Shown here piece by piece: positions 39,755-51,539 of a DNA stretch of 64,000 bases. Location: assembly GCA_018907035.1 (NCBI GenBank), contig JACCIC010000121.1, positions 1,081,501 through 1,145,500 on the forward strand, read 5' to 3'. How positions within the stretch are numbered: the stretch's first letter is position 1; each line of letters starts with the position of its first letter. The notes beneath the pieces were generated by a model. It was not told the origin of the DNA. It did not search any database and saw only the letters and a program-made list of their open reading frames with translations. The DNA is from Sycobia sp. Sy_11. Its lineage: Eukaryota; Arthropoda; Insecta; Hymenoptera; Epichrysomallidae. The translations under genes were made by a program, and so were the position numbers.

Positions 39755-40160
39755 TCCCCCGCTCGTTTGCGATACCTCGACTGCTATTGAGGGGAGGAGT
39801 AGGGATGAGGGTGGAAAGCGATGCGAAGAAAACTTTAGTTCCACTTGTTACGCGCGGCCATTTCGTAAAGTTAAGCTTCCGTTCGGAACCCGCACCGACT
39901 AGAATACTTCCGACTCGCAACACGAGCGGCTACGCGCGCGCATGCACACACGCATACGGCATTTGTTTTCACTTCTGCACGGAGTCCAAGCCGTACGTTG
40001 ATGCTCGCGTGAGCGCATTAATGAGAACTTCTTCTTTTATCTCCCTCTGCCACACGCATCCCCGTCGCCCCTTCTCCCTTGTTTACTCGCTCGCTGTTTT
40101 ACGAGAAGCAACGCATAACCCACGTGTATATATAGGGAACAACGGCGCGGCTATTTAGAT

Positions 40161-42351
40161 TGCATATATAGAAGCCGTAGACCCGGGAAAAACTGGCCGA
40201 GAGACCAGCCAACGGGATAAATTGAGAAAAGCTATACGGCAATCTGATTATCCCGTGCTCTCGCGTTGCCGGACGTAATTTCGCAGAAAATAATGTGATT
40301 ATTGTATATTCTTATAGATAACGAGGAACAACCGAAGTATATAAAAATGGCAAAGGTGAGTCCAGGAGTAGCTCGTAAAGATAAAACGATATTTAGCTCA
40401 ATAGGCGTTTCTATATACACAAGAAAAGAACGTCCTTTCCATAATTTTTACAGCGCTTCTAAGCACACGATTATTTAAACGGTTCTAATAATAATTTTCT
40501 TACTATACAGGGTATTTAGAAAGCTTATGTACGATAATGGCTTGCAGGGGAAAGTATTTTAAATCGTTCCTGAATGTTTTCAATGGCTTGTATAATTATA
40601 AGGTTAATTTTATAATGTGCTAGCATCTTCCGTCTCGGATTAGCTCGGAATAATTATCACAGAAATCGCTTTTATGAAAAACACGAAAACTGGTATGCTT
40701 TGATCAATATCTTAATCTAAAATGCTTCGCAGCATTTCGACAAAATCGCCAATGTAGTTTTTTTTTCAAATTTTTTGCGAGCATACAAGGAGACGGTTTT
40801 TATTTATTATATTAGTCTAGATTGTTGCCTGTGTAATTGTACATTTTAAATACGTGTCAAAAAATATTGTTCTAGTTGTTCAGAGGGTGAAACGTTCTTT
40901 TATGTAAGCCTGTGCTTTCAGAAAATTTTTAATAAACTTTCTACAACCTGGCGATATCTGAAAACGGCTCAACCAAAGTTGCAACTTTTGCAGACAGAAA
41001 ATCAATGAATTTCTGTTTCTTTTTGTTTCGCGAACAAATGACGAGATGAACTATATTTGTATAAGTTATTACAAAAAGGTGATAAAATAACCAATATACG
41101 CCAGACGAAATCGAGAAAAAAACGCAGATCTATTTGGGAAAATATTATGCTTCTCTGTTTGTTCTAAGAAATGTTTTTTAATTTCTCCAAACTCTCTGCA
41201 GTTTTCTGATAAAACCAACGGTTTATTTGTAAACTCTGGAATTTGATGTCTTTCGCTGTTTTCAGATAATAAAACGCTGAGCATATGTACAGTTTGGTAT
41301 AAGAGAAAACTACTTTTCTATAACATAAAGATGTGTAATACAAACAACGTGACAAGAGTAAGCTTTGAAATAAGATTTTTACCTGATATTTCGAACCCAT
41401 TGAAATAAGACTATACAGTTAGAGTTTTAAGTCTAAAATATATTTACTTTTCTATTGAGACATTTTCAAACTCGGTTAAAAACTTAAAGTTACTTTAATC
41501 TGTATTTAATTCTATAACATTATAATTAAGGTAAGATACTGATTACAGAAAGTAAATAGAATTATAATTACGTGAAAAAACGTAAAATTATTCATTTTTC
41601 TAAAATAAAAGTTCGAAATAATATTGTAAGGAGATAATTTTAAGAAAATTCTACTCGCCGTTTATTTTCAAAATTTTAACATGGTTCTCATGTTCGTGCT
41701 GACAACGAAAATAAATTAATTGCAAAGAATTTTTCAAGTTTTAGATTTTATTTCAAGCTTTGAAAGAGTTTTATTTTACGAAAAAAATGAAAAAGCTCCT
41801 GGGCTAAGTTGTTAACCAGCTGAAAATTTCCAATCCCATAGCAATTTAAGGTAAGTTCCAAAAGGGAAAATTAGATTTAAGGAGCATAAGAAGATGAAAA
41901 ATTATCGCTGACTGATCAGTAATTTGATTTTCAACCTTTCTCGTTAACAAGACAAAAACGACGCTTTCGAGTTTTCTCTCTTGATCCGCGTTTTATCATC
42001 CTAACCCACTCGGCGCCGCGGAGGAGTGCAGAGACGCGGTCTGCTCGCCGTTCCGGCGCTTGACTTTGAATGCCGGAGCGGGGGGATGCGAGTTGCCGTG
42101 AGGCGCGTCTGAGAACTTTTTTCCGAGCAAGTGCCGCGAAGATGCTGCCTCTCTGGCATTTTGATATTTGCCGTACAGGAGCAGTAGAGGTATGTACGCG
42201 AGTCCTTCGCAAGAGACGTATTAGCGTTGCGTGTGCAATAATTTTTGGCTCGATAAGAGCGGAATACAGTCAATGCAGAAGTATTGGCTATTTGACATTA
42301 AAAAAAAAAAAACTCTAGTAATTTTAAAGGAGCAGATAAAATAAATCATAC
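40161..42351 (-). other. Start of the large intron after exon E
   Basis: AT-rich except for a compact GC-rich patch at about 41995-42215 immediately downstream of the exon E donor. No exon is recognised. Confidence 0.6.
41995..42215. promoter_or_regulatory. Compact GC-rich patch beside exon E
   Basis: About 220 bp of GC/CpG-rich sequence roughly 140 nt past the exon E donor. On the plus strand there is an ATG in fair context at 42142-42144 followed by a donor-like GAG|GTATGT near 42190, but this is too little to call an antisense exon. Confidence 0.2.
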
Positions 42352-42541
42352 CTGAATTGGGAAGTCCGTTGCCGTTCGGTCTCGCCGAGGGCGCGCCGTC
42401 CCTCGCCTCAACCTCGAGAGCGTAGGCGCCCTGTTTCTCTCGATCGAAGACGACCTTGGTGAAAATCTCACCGGTCTCCTTGTTGATCTCGAAGTAATCC
42501 TTGCCTTCGTTACGATTACTGTCCACCACGTAATAAGTGAC
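42352..42541 (-). CDS. CadN: Neural cadherin, exon E (end of an EC repeat)
   Basis: A 190-nt exon, phase 0 in and phase 1 out, encoding 63 residues and the first base of a Gly/Val-type codon. It starts VTYYVVDSNRNEGKDYFEIN, carries KETGEIFTKVVFDREKQGAY and ends ARPNGNGLPNS. YFEINKETGEIFTKVVFDRE is the typical cadherin x-I-xxxTGxIxxxxxLDRE motif. EVEARDGAPSARP is the penultimate strand with the A.D.G motif. Acceptor is CTCGTACCTTGCGCAG and the donor CAG|GTATGA. In fly CadN the next residues, from memory, are VTKFIRIGIADKNDNPP. No sequence encoding that is found between here and position 1, so the next exon lies beyond the window. Confidence 0.95.
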
Positions 42542-43411
42542 CTGCGCAAGGTACGAGAAATGCAATGGTGTTATATATGGAGAAAATCACTGTATTTTCC
42601 TATAGGCTAATATGTTACCGGAAAATTTTTTCTGCAATTTCTTTTTAAATTAACTGTGAAAGTGTATAAAACAAATTAAAAATAACATTCATAACTAAGA
42701 AATGAATTATCTACGTTTCGCCCTAGGTTACTTGCAGACCGCATCTTAGAGTGACAGGTGATCGATTTCTAGACGTACAAAATCACAATGAAAATAAAGA
42801 AAGAGTTATAATTTAAACAGGTACATTTTACTTGTGGAAATAAATGAGAAATGTTTCATATCGTAGAAATCACCGGGTGTGCTACACATAAGTAGCTTCG
42901 TAACTACGATTATGATTATTTTGAGAAAAAAAGAAAATTTCCTATCGCCGATTTAGGATAATATGGTGTACGAGTACGTAACTCTGCAAAGACTATCCTA
43001 ATATATAGGAAACAGAAAAAGCGCGTTAATGCCCGAACGCTTTGTTAAAATGCTTTTAAATAATTCTAAATGATGCTACTAACAAAAACTTTATTACATA
43101 AATAATTTACTTCTCAGATATGAATTTTATTTTATTTATATTTGAGATATTACAATACATCATTCTATACACTTTCCTAGTCAATCATAAAATTTCGTGT
43201 AACCATTATGCTTTTACTTTGAAAGAAACTTAAAATATGAAAATCCCGCTAGTAGAATTAGTTACAGATTTTTGAAACCTATATATTGAAGAATCTATTT
43301 TATTTAAAGTCATAAAGTAATATTTCTGGCAATTTCTGGCATATGCGAAGTTGCGAGGCAGTACGAAGAAATGCTCCGCGGTAGCATTTGTCGGAATTTC
43401 GAGAGAGTTCG

Positions 43412-43436
43412 GATATATATATATATATATATATAT
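43412..43436. repeat. (TA)n microsatellite
   Basis: About 25 bp of TA, then TGTG. Confidence 0.9.
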
Positions 43437-43708
43437 GTGTATGTGTATTCTATACATCGAAAAATCTGGGATAGCGCTATTGCCGATGGTACGAGAGATA
43501 CTACATTAGTGCAGCAGTGGTGGGGCATTGCGCAAAAAGACGAAGAATGCTCGCGAGCTCCCCCGAATTTCTGAGAAGTACAACCGTCGAAACCTCCTTC
43601 GTAGACCCTCGAAAATTTCCTATATCTGATAAATATAATTTTCTTGCGTTAAGTAAGTTCAAACAGTTGTAATTGATAAATTTTTACTGACGGGAATTTC
43701 AAGTTAAA

Positions 43709-43709
<1 letters not shown>

Positions 43710-43769
<60 letters not shown>
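43710..43769. repeat. (TA)n microsatellite
   Basis: About 60 bp of uninterrupted TA in the D-E intron. Confidence 0.95.
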
Positions 43770-43773
<4 letters not shown>

Positions 43774-44024
43774 TATGACACGCGACTCTAGTCGAATGAA
43801 AATTAGACAAATGTGAAAGTGTCATACAATGCTCACTTAATCGAAATCACCCGACCATACACCACCAAAGCAATATATCTATTGACTATGTTAATAACTA
43901 AAACAGTTTTTTGCGACACGAGCCTCAGTCACGAAATTTGGAGAGAAAAATTGTTGCACTTTCATTTCTGCCTCGGCTTTTTCATTATCTCGAAAGCCCG
44001 CCTGTCTCCTCGAGTCAATCATAG

Positions 44025-44025
<1 letters not shown>

Positions 44026-44093
<68 letters not shown>
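44026..44093. repeat. (CT)n microsatellite
   Basis: About 68 bp of uninterrupted CT in the D-E intron, GA in the transcript. Confidence 0.95.
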
Positions 44094-44098
<5 letters not shown>

Positions 44099-46149
44099 CT
44101 GCCTACCTTGGCGAAAAGTTAAATAGTAATTTAATAAGAGCTGGCATAACTTGAAGCTCGCGGAAATTATAAATAGACTGCCTGCGTCTGAAGGGAAATT
44201 GTCATTTATATTAACAATCCGTTGGCATTCTCTCATACCAACTGTTAACTTACCCGTGAGATTCGGTTAATTAATATCTCGTACCGCCTGTCTTTGGCCC
44301 GAGACTAATTTTGCGCAATATCTTTAGAACTTTCGTTCGAGGGAAGTTAGTGAGTAGCGGGCAGTTGCGCATAGCACCGAGATTATGTACAAAGAATACT
44401 ATTGCGTGTATAGTCAAGAATTTCGTATGCAGAATCTAATTGATTGCCGCATAATTGCTAAGATAATCTTATACAACTCTATGTTTTCATATTAAAGAGT
44501 GAACGATTGCGTACGTCCTGTACCAAAATTGTTTTCTCATTTTTATATTGCCTCGAGAATTTTATACCAACTCGTTTACTAAACTCTAGATATCAACGGT
44601 TTCGATTAATACATACAATAAGCGTCTAAGATTTCTTAAAAATTGAGCCAAAAAATAATTGCGTAACAATATTCTGATTAAAATCTTTGATTAAAAACAA
44701 CATTTTTACATAATTAATTGTTTTTGGCATCAACAGAATAAAAGTAGACAATTTTATCGTTATTTCAGAAATAATAGACGTTATAAAACATTCAATAAAG
44801 ATTGAACCATAGTTTGCGCAAAAATTATGTTTTTCGATATAGCTTGTTTGTACATATTTTATTCATAGTTTGCATTATTATTACATTAATTATCTAAAGA
44901 AATATATTATGCATGTTGTCAAAAATTTTAGTATACCTATACTCTATTGGTATGATTATAATTAATTAAATTTCAACGGAAAACTTATCTCTATATTTGT
45001 CCTTTCTTTAGCATCAACCCAATTATCTACAGTCCTCTTTAAAATGAACTCAATTAAAAAGAGGTATAGCCTAAATATTCTACTCTCGGATCTGCATTAC
45101 AATAAAAAGTTCGACCGCACATCAGTAAATTGTACGATGTATTGCGCACACGTTATAAAATTCTCTATGGATTGTTTTTTGACAGGAGATTGGAAACACA
45201 AGTTTTTAATTAAAAATTGATACTAAAGATTATTTGAACGACCTGGTTTTATTCTTCATTTGGGCTGTGTTCTCAGGCCCCTAAATAGCACGATTTATAA
45301 TTCTGTATAAATGAATTTGAATATTGTGTAAAGAATGAAGGGGACATACCGCATTCCAATTTCAAAATTAAAAAAAGAATTTGAAATATGCTATAAATAT
45401 TATATATGAAATTTATGATGTGAATAATAAGTAGCGATTATCAGATATAATTTGAAGGATTTCAAGAGGTCTTAAAAGCCTCAAATTATAGCTAATCATC
45501 TATTCTTAAGGTAGAAGAAATAAGTTTTACATATAATATTTCAGAATCTTTTTCATTATTTTGTAATTTAGACATGGCGTGTTCCCTTAAGTGGATAAAT
45601 ATTAAAAATTTACGATTTTTTCAAGCAAGTTTAGCTTATTTTAAAATATAAAAACGGTGCGTAATTGAGGCAGCAGAGTTAATTCGAAACCAGGGAACGC
45701 GTTATCGGCTTCAAACTGGCAACGCCCCTATACTTGTCAGTTACATTTTGATGCTCACGCAGTTGAAATCAAAGTTCAAAATAATTGACAAACTCTCCTT
45801 TTTTGGCAGAAATGAAAGTGCGCTACTTTACAATGCGATTGGCAGAAACGCCAAAACTGCTCGCTACTTGTAGTAATCATAACATCAAACTATAGAAATT
45901 ATACACAAAGAGAACGTTTTATTAAATCTAGGCTATAATTAATATCTGTGCCTAAGAGCGAGACACGCTTACATTTACACGTAGGTATTAAAATTCGACT
46001 TACAGAGAAACTTGAACAATTTTCTGAAATTGGAAAAGCAATTTATTCCCCCAACGTCCGAACCAATTCAACGCGACTGTGGCCATCGACGTGCTTTACA
46101 CGAGCCGTAGGAATTATATAAGCAGTAGATTTTGAAAGATACAACTAAC

Positions 46150-46332
46150 CTGATTGTTCGGATGGGTGCCGTCCTTGTCGATGGCGTTCACCTGGGTGAC
46201 CTTGCTGCCGATCGGCTCGCCCTCGAGCACCGTCTCCTGTTCTCGCTCGGTGAACAGGGGGATCTCGTCGTTCACGTCCTCCAGCGAGATCGAGACCGTC
46301 GTTTCCGAGGCGAGCTGCTGCGCTCCGTTGTT
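46150..46332 (-). CDS. CadN: Neural cadherin, exon D (linker and start of next EC repeat)
   Basis: A 183-nt exon, phase 0 at both ends, encoding 61 residues. It runs from NNGAQQLASETTVSISLEDV through NDEIPLFTEREQETVLEGEP to VNAIDKDGTHPNNQ. It supplies the last strand of one repeat and the linker LEDVNDEIPLF, which is close to the DVNDNxPxF canon. It then gives the start of the next EC with its DKDG (DxD) motif. The acceptor is CGTTGCGCCTCGCAG and the donor CAG|GTTAGT. The exon is clearly GC-richer than the surrounding introns. It is separated from exon C by a 1.5-kb intron and from exon E by 3.6 kb. Confidence 0.95.
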
Positions 46333-46547
46333 CTGCGAGGCGCAACGAGAACGCGTGGCCGTGAGACACAGGGGGATAAAAAAAAGAAGACCAATCGTTA
46401 TAGAGTCGAGAATCGACCGCTGTATTGTTTCCTTTTTTGCCGCATTTTTTGCCGTCGCTTATCACCTCGAGGCAATACTGTTTTTGACGTTCCTCCCTCC
46501 CTCCCTTCCTCCCTCCTCCCACCAACGTGTGTATGTGTATATATGTG

Positions 46548-46601
<54 letters not shown>

Positions 46602-47859
46602 CAGACATATTACAAGTAGTTAGCGATTCAGCTTTCCATTAATGCCTCGGGAGTGGGCAATTTTCGAGTTAATTTAACTGGCACCGGAAAATGAAGCCTT
46701 ACAAACTCTGTTAGCAGCTGAATTGTTTCACCTCGTTGTTTGTCGCGTCGAATGCCTTTGAATTTTTTTGATTGCTTATCCTGAATTGCTACGATATTTT
46801 TACAATTGTGCAATGTTTCTGCTTTGAATGTGAAACCGATCGAAATGGCTTTTATAGTATATTCAATTAGTAAAATAGAATTTTATAAAATAAAATAGAA
46901 TTTGTCTTGAATACAACGGAGGGGGTGTTGAAATGTTACTCGTTGAAAAAAGATTTTTTCTCTTCTACCTCAAATGAGAGTTCTTAACAATTCATTGGGA
47001 ATACCTTAAGTTTGTTTACACGATGTTTTACGAAAGTTTTATCAATATCTCGTTAATAAGCATACGGATGGTGTGAATCACAGTACAGGAGTTTAACAAA
47101 TAAATAAATTTACGGAAACGGTGTCACTGTCAAGTGGAACGCTTTGACAGTGGTTACCACTTCCACCAATTAATTTATTTATATATTTTATACTTCTATA
47201 TATGTTTCCATAGCTTCTTCTTTATTCTTCAATATCTGACATTCAATTTCATTTCTGTCGTGTTAATATATTTTTTTTATCAAAAGATATATGATTAAAA
47301 AAAAATCCATCTGCACGTGCGCATTAGTGTATAATCGATTGCGTTTGTACGATTTCTCGTATGCGAGTACGCTAATGTCGCACAGAAATTGTCAAGGTAG
47401 AATAGCGCTGTTTTTTATACTATATTTCTATCGAAAGTACTATATATAAATATTGAAATTACTTTAAAAGCTTTTTTAAAAATAATTTTATAACTATTCG
47501 TCCAGCATATGCTGCTTGTAAAAATATATATCTTTTGATTGAAAATTAAGAAATAAAACATTTTGGAAAGTTTTATTAAGAAATCTGCACTGATTAAAAA
47601 AAATTCTCAATCAAATCATTTTCTTTGTCATAAAAAATATCTTTTTTCAATACCCAACGATCCAAATTCAATCAAATTTGAGCCTGCAACGAGCATTGAA
47701 CGGAGAACGAAGACATAAATAACGGCGATGCATGGCAATACGCGAAATGCGGCAAAAAAGAGTCGAGAAGGGGGAAGAGTGAAGCGAAAAAGTCCTCGAG
47801 CAAACTGCCTGGGGATAAAAGTTCGTGGGAATAAAATAGGTTGATAAAGCCGTCCGTAC
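46333..47859 (-). other. CadN intron between exons C and D
   Basis: 1527-nt intron, donor GTACGG and acceptor CGCAG. It carries a (TA)n tract at 46551-46595 about 220 nt upstream of exon D. A pyrimidine-rich plus-strand run (46489-46519) sits next to it. Nothing else is recognised. Confidence 0.75.
46551..46595. repeat. (TA)n microsatellite
   Basis: About 44 bp of TA about 220 nt upstream of exon D. Confidence 0.95.
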
Positions 47860-48049
47860 CTCGACTCGCACCGTCAGATTGTACTCCTTTATGCTCTCGT
47901 AGTCCAGTGGATGGTTCACCTTTATGTCCGCCCAAGTGACGGTATTTTCCGGCCTCTGCTGCAGATAAAACGTGTGCAACTTGTTGGTCTGGGCCGTAGA
48001 GCCGGGCATTAGCCGGTAAAACACGAACGGATTATTTTCGATCCCAGAG
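47860..48049 (-). CDS. CadN: Neural cadherin, exon C (body of an EC repeat)
   Basis: This 190-nt exon enters in phase 2 and leaves in phase 0. Its first base completes the Ser codon begun by V1 or V2, then 63 residues follow: SGIENNPFVFYRLMPGSTAQ, later HTFYLQQRPENTVTWADIKV, ending EYNLTVRVE. It forms the middle and end of the EC repeat that V1 or V2 starts. HPLDYESIKEYNLTV is the LDYE plus following strand that marks the end of a cadherin repeat. The usual DxD/DxNDN calcium residues are absent in the first part (KASSGIENNPF), a feature I also recall from fly CadN. Acceptor is GTGTGTCGACAG preceded by a CT-rich tract; donor GAG|GTACGG. Confidence 0.95.
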
Positions 48050-48426
48050 CTGTCGACACACGCGGAGAGAGAAAATTTTTTAGGTCAGATCGTGCCGCGG
48101 AATTGCGCCACGAGCGAGCGAGCGGGCGCGCACGGGGCGCGAAGTGCGAGAGAGGAAGATAGAGAGAGGAAAAAATCATAGAATTAGAATTAATTTTTCG
48201 AAGAAACGGAGGGAAAAAATAAATCAGAAAGAACACAAGAGCAAGGAAAGTATATATAATATTGTTTACCTAGCTAAAAGGTTCAATATGTATATATATG
48301 CAATAGGTTAAGATATACGTATATACTTTTGAAATTAGAATTAGTAGAAGAGTTGCTTAATTCACAAGCAAATTAAGCATATACTCATTGGATTTCAGTA
48401 GTTGATATACTGATTTTAATTTAAAA

Positions 48427-48428
<2 letters not shown>

Positions 48429-48484
<56 letters not shown>
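48429..48484. repeat. (TA)n microsatellite
   Basis: About 56 bp of TA about 380 nt upstream of exon C. Confidence 0.95.
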
Positions 48485-48486
<2 letters not shown>

Positions 48487-49189
48487 AGTATAGCATTGTA
48501 CAAACGATACGAATGAAAGATCGTTGGTGGCAGAGTAAAATGATCGAAAGAAAGTTTGCCAATTTCATATATATTTTAGTACTGAATCGTTACATGAAAA
48601 ACAGTTGTGTATAGAAAGAACGTGAAAATTCTTGGAATCGTTTGAAAAATCTATAGATATCATTTAATGCGCCACAACAAACGATCTCCACACGAATCAC
48701 CGAGAGTACGTCGCAGATGCGATTATATATAATAACTATATAATAATATATAATAAAGTATATATAATAACGTTTCTGAACGAAATGGTACGCATGCAAT
48801 TTACATTATATACGTGGTGTGAAAGTATAAAGGACGAAATTAAAACAGGATGAACTTTAGGTGTTATATAATATCGTAATGATTATATATACATATATAT
48901 ACATTATAAACCTCCGACGTGAAAGCAAAATTCGATCTATATGTATATACGCCATTCGTACAATGTAAAACACACATCTATGACATAATATACACGAATA
49001 AATATACGAGATACGGGTGAAAATTTACGTGTATAACGCGCCGCAACCTCTACAGTCCATAAATTGTATACGATATTTATGAAATTACACTTTATCGCTC
49101 GATTTCGTTAACCCAGTGCAGAATTGATCTAGATGTACTTTGCTTTCTACGTGTGTATACACAGACTCTATCATGGGCCACCCATTTGT

Positions 49190-50080
49190 TACACAGAAGC
49201 ACGCACACGCGTATTTTCCATCTTCTTTTTGTTTTCGATCACCGTGCACCAGAAGCCGATCAATCCTTCGCGCAGGCGCAGTGGTTGGCTAGCCCTTTGC
49301 GTGTACATTCTATAGAGACAGCAAGTGACACGAAAAGGGGGGGGGGGAGTAAGATGAAAAGAGGGGATTAAGCAAACAGGAAAATGGAAGCTTAAGAGGA
49401 CCGTAGTCAAGAGGACGATGGTCAGGTTGCGTTCGATAGCTTTGGTCCCCCGATCGCATGGGCGACGGCGACCTATCTCCTCGAATATTATTATATTAAA
49501 TGTGTACGCGCGCGTGTTTGTATAGCACGGAGAGATGGCGAGAGCGAGCAGTAGCAGCCCTTCCGTAATTAGTGAGACAGGGAAGGAAGAGCCCTCTCCC
49601 AAAATCGATATGTCTGTACATACAGCCGGCTATCGTAAACCCGCAAATTATTTGACATGCGTATACGCGGAGCCGCGAGCTCGAGGACTCGCCTCTTGTT
49701 TGGCCAGCCAGGGCGCGCTCGCCTGCGTGCGCCTCGAGCTACGCGATTGGCCTCTCCACTCCAGAAATCGTCCGCTTCGATTACCTATCCATATGTATAG
49801 ACGGGCCCGAGAGGCGGGCAGCTCGATGCCGCCACCTGCATTTGCATCTCGAAAAGTGAGCAATTTGTTTTCGAAGCCGATTGCACAATTATTATTGTTA
49901 TTATTATTACGATTAATTATTGGTGATTTGTCAGTAACGAACGTATTCGCGGTGATTCGATTCGGGGGTCGCGAGTAGTTCGCGATCGTTTTGTTGTTGT
50001 AGCGTTGAATCCTTACACGATCGGTCGATTTTCCATTTTCCGCTCTGACTCGCGCGTATGGCACACACATATAGAATGAT
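49190..50080. promoter_or_regulatory. GC-richer block in the V2-C intron
   Basis: Raised GC and CpG, a G9-10 run near 49338-49348, an inverted CCAAT motif (GATTGG near 49745) and an E-box immediately followed by an octamer (CACCTGCATTTGCAT, 49833-49847). A (GA)n tract follows at 50190. Possibly an intronic neural enhancer; inference only. Confidence 0.3.
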
Positions 50081-50186
50081 AATCGCGCGAAACGTGTTTG
50101 AAATATTCGGTAATTTTGAATAAAATTATGCATCGATAAGAAGCCATGCTTCATTTGCAGTAATCTTCAATTTACAGTAAAGAGAA

Positions 50187-50189
<3 letters not shown>

Positions 50190-50235
<46 letters not shown>
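50190..50235. repeat. (GA)n microsatellite
   Basis: About 45 bp of GA beside the GC-richer block. Confidence 0.95.
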
Positions 50236-50237
<2 letters not shown>

Positions 50238-51329
50238 GGCAAGGAAAGAAAATTGAAATCATTTATTGATGGAATATTTCGACGCACCATTAAGGCTTCG
50301 TAATAAGAACGAACGAATTATAACTCTTCTAATGCCTCCTCAACCTCTCCATTTTCACGGACGCTTTTAAGTCTCGAATTATATACATTCGGCATAACGT
50401 TCTGCGCGCACTGGATGCATGCAGAAAATTTGGACTCATAGATAAAGCATGTATAAGCAAAACGTTTGTTTTCCACATTTCCTTTATAAAAAAATTCGCT
50501 CTAAAATTCGAGGTTTTGCGCATTTTTTTAGACAATTATTTTGTTTTTTATTTTACTTTGGGCTCAAAACACAATTTAACGAAGAAATTATTTTAGCGAA
50601 TATTATAATTAATGTCATGTTTCACGCAAGAGTGACAGTAAACTTTGACCTAAAAACTTACGCACGACATTTCATTTTCATTCAATTACAACTCCGCATT
50701 AAGAACAGAGTGGTTTTGAAAAATTCAAAGCACATTGTCCCGAAATTTAGCGAATATCTTTTAAATTCCTACTGTATACAAAACGTTTTATACGTATAAT
50801 ATTTCATTGCAAATATCTCATTATTCATTCTTGATAATATAAATAACAACAATACAGTTACCAAATTTTAGTACAACAAAGGCTAACATTGCAAAGCGAG
50901 CGAGCGCATAATTCAAATATCATGTTTCGGTTGAAATAATGTTGTTAAGAAATAATATAATTATGAACGTTGCATATTCAGTTCGATATGCACCGAAAAC
51001 ATCGCAATTTACTATATATTTACCGACGGTAAATAAATTTATATTTACCGATTAACAACGAAATTCAATCAATGTAGAAACACATTATATTATACGATTT
51101 TTTATGCTCGTCATGACACGCCGATCAACACGTTTTACTTTATGAAAACGAACAGTTTCCCATTTAATTGAGCGCAACTCGCCTATTCTTTCCCCCTACA
51201 ATTACAGCGCATTTATACAGTTGGCCCTTTTTAAATAACAAATTAAGGATTAGCCTCGATTCTCGAACAAAGCTCGACGATTAACCATGTGTGAACTAAT
51301 CCCCCTTCTTTGCGGTAAATAATGAAGCT

Positions 51330-51331
<2 letters not shown>

Positions 51332-51384
<53 letters not shown>

Positions 51385-51393
51385 ATATATATA
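51332..51393. repeat. (TA)n microsatellite
   Basis: Two TA runs joined by one TTA interruption. Confidence 0.95.
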
Positions 51394-51446
51394 AAGGATT
51401 GAAACTGTCGACCAACGTCCCGACACGAATAATTTCGCGAAAAACT

Positions 51447-51453
<7 letters not shown>

Positions 51454-51529
<76 letters not shown>

Positions 51530-51537
51530 GCGCACAC
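51454..51537. repeat. (CA)n microsatellite
   Basis: About 80 bp, preceded by CGCGCG and passing into CACG units. Confidence 0.95.
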
Positions 51538-51539
51538 CC

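Larger units (their letters stand above)
38570..40160. promoter_or_regulatory. GC-rich island with two long CT tracts
   Basis: A 1.6-kb block with raised GC and CpG and two (CT)n tracts at 39270-39312 and 39699-39752. The open frames are dominated by repeat translations (SLSLSL/RERERE). The pairing of GC-rich DNA with (GA)n.(CT)n suggests GAGA-factor or CLAMP-type binding and an intronic enhancer or promoter role, about 2.2 kb downstream of CadN exon E. Confidence 0.35.
1..42351 (-). other. Long region without recognised exons, probably one very large CadN intron
   Basis: Exon E ends with a good donor (GTATGA) but no minus-strand sequence encoding the expected next cadherin segment is present in the following 42 kb. 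The region is AT-rich with scattered GC-rich islands and many microsatellites. It may be a single large intron, may contain nested genes or alternative first exons, or may reflect an assembly join; the sequence alone does not decide. Confidence 0.5.
42542..46149 (-). other. CadN intron between exons D and E
   Basis: 3608-nt intron, donor GTTAGT and acceptor TTGCGCAG. It contains a (CT)n tract at 44026-44093 and (TA)n tracts at 43710-43769 and 43412-43436. The remainder is AT-rich with no coding signal. Confidence 0.75.

Noticed and set aside
42112..42192. Plus-strand ATG and GTATGT donor next to exon E as an antisense first exon
   Set aside because: Seventeen codons without a recognisable product and no promoter features beyond GC content.
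49535..49978. 147-codon plus-strand open frame
   Set aside because: No recognisable domain; it runs through a GC-rich block and an (ATT)n-like stretch giving LLLLLLL, antisense to a CadN intron.
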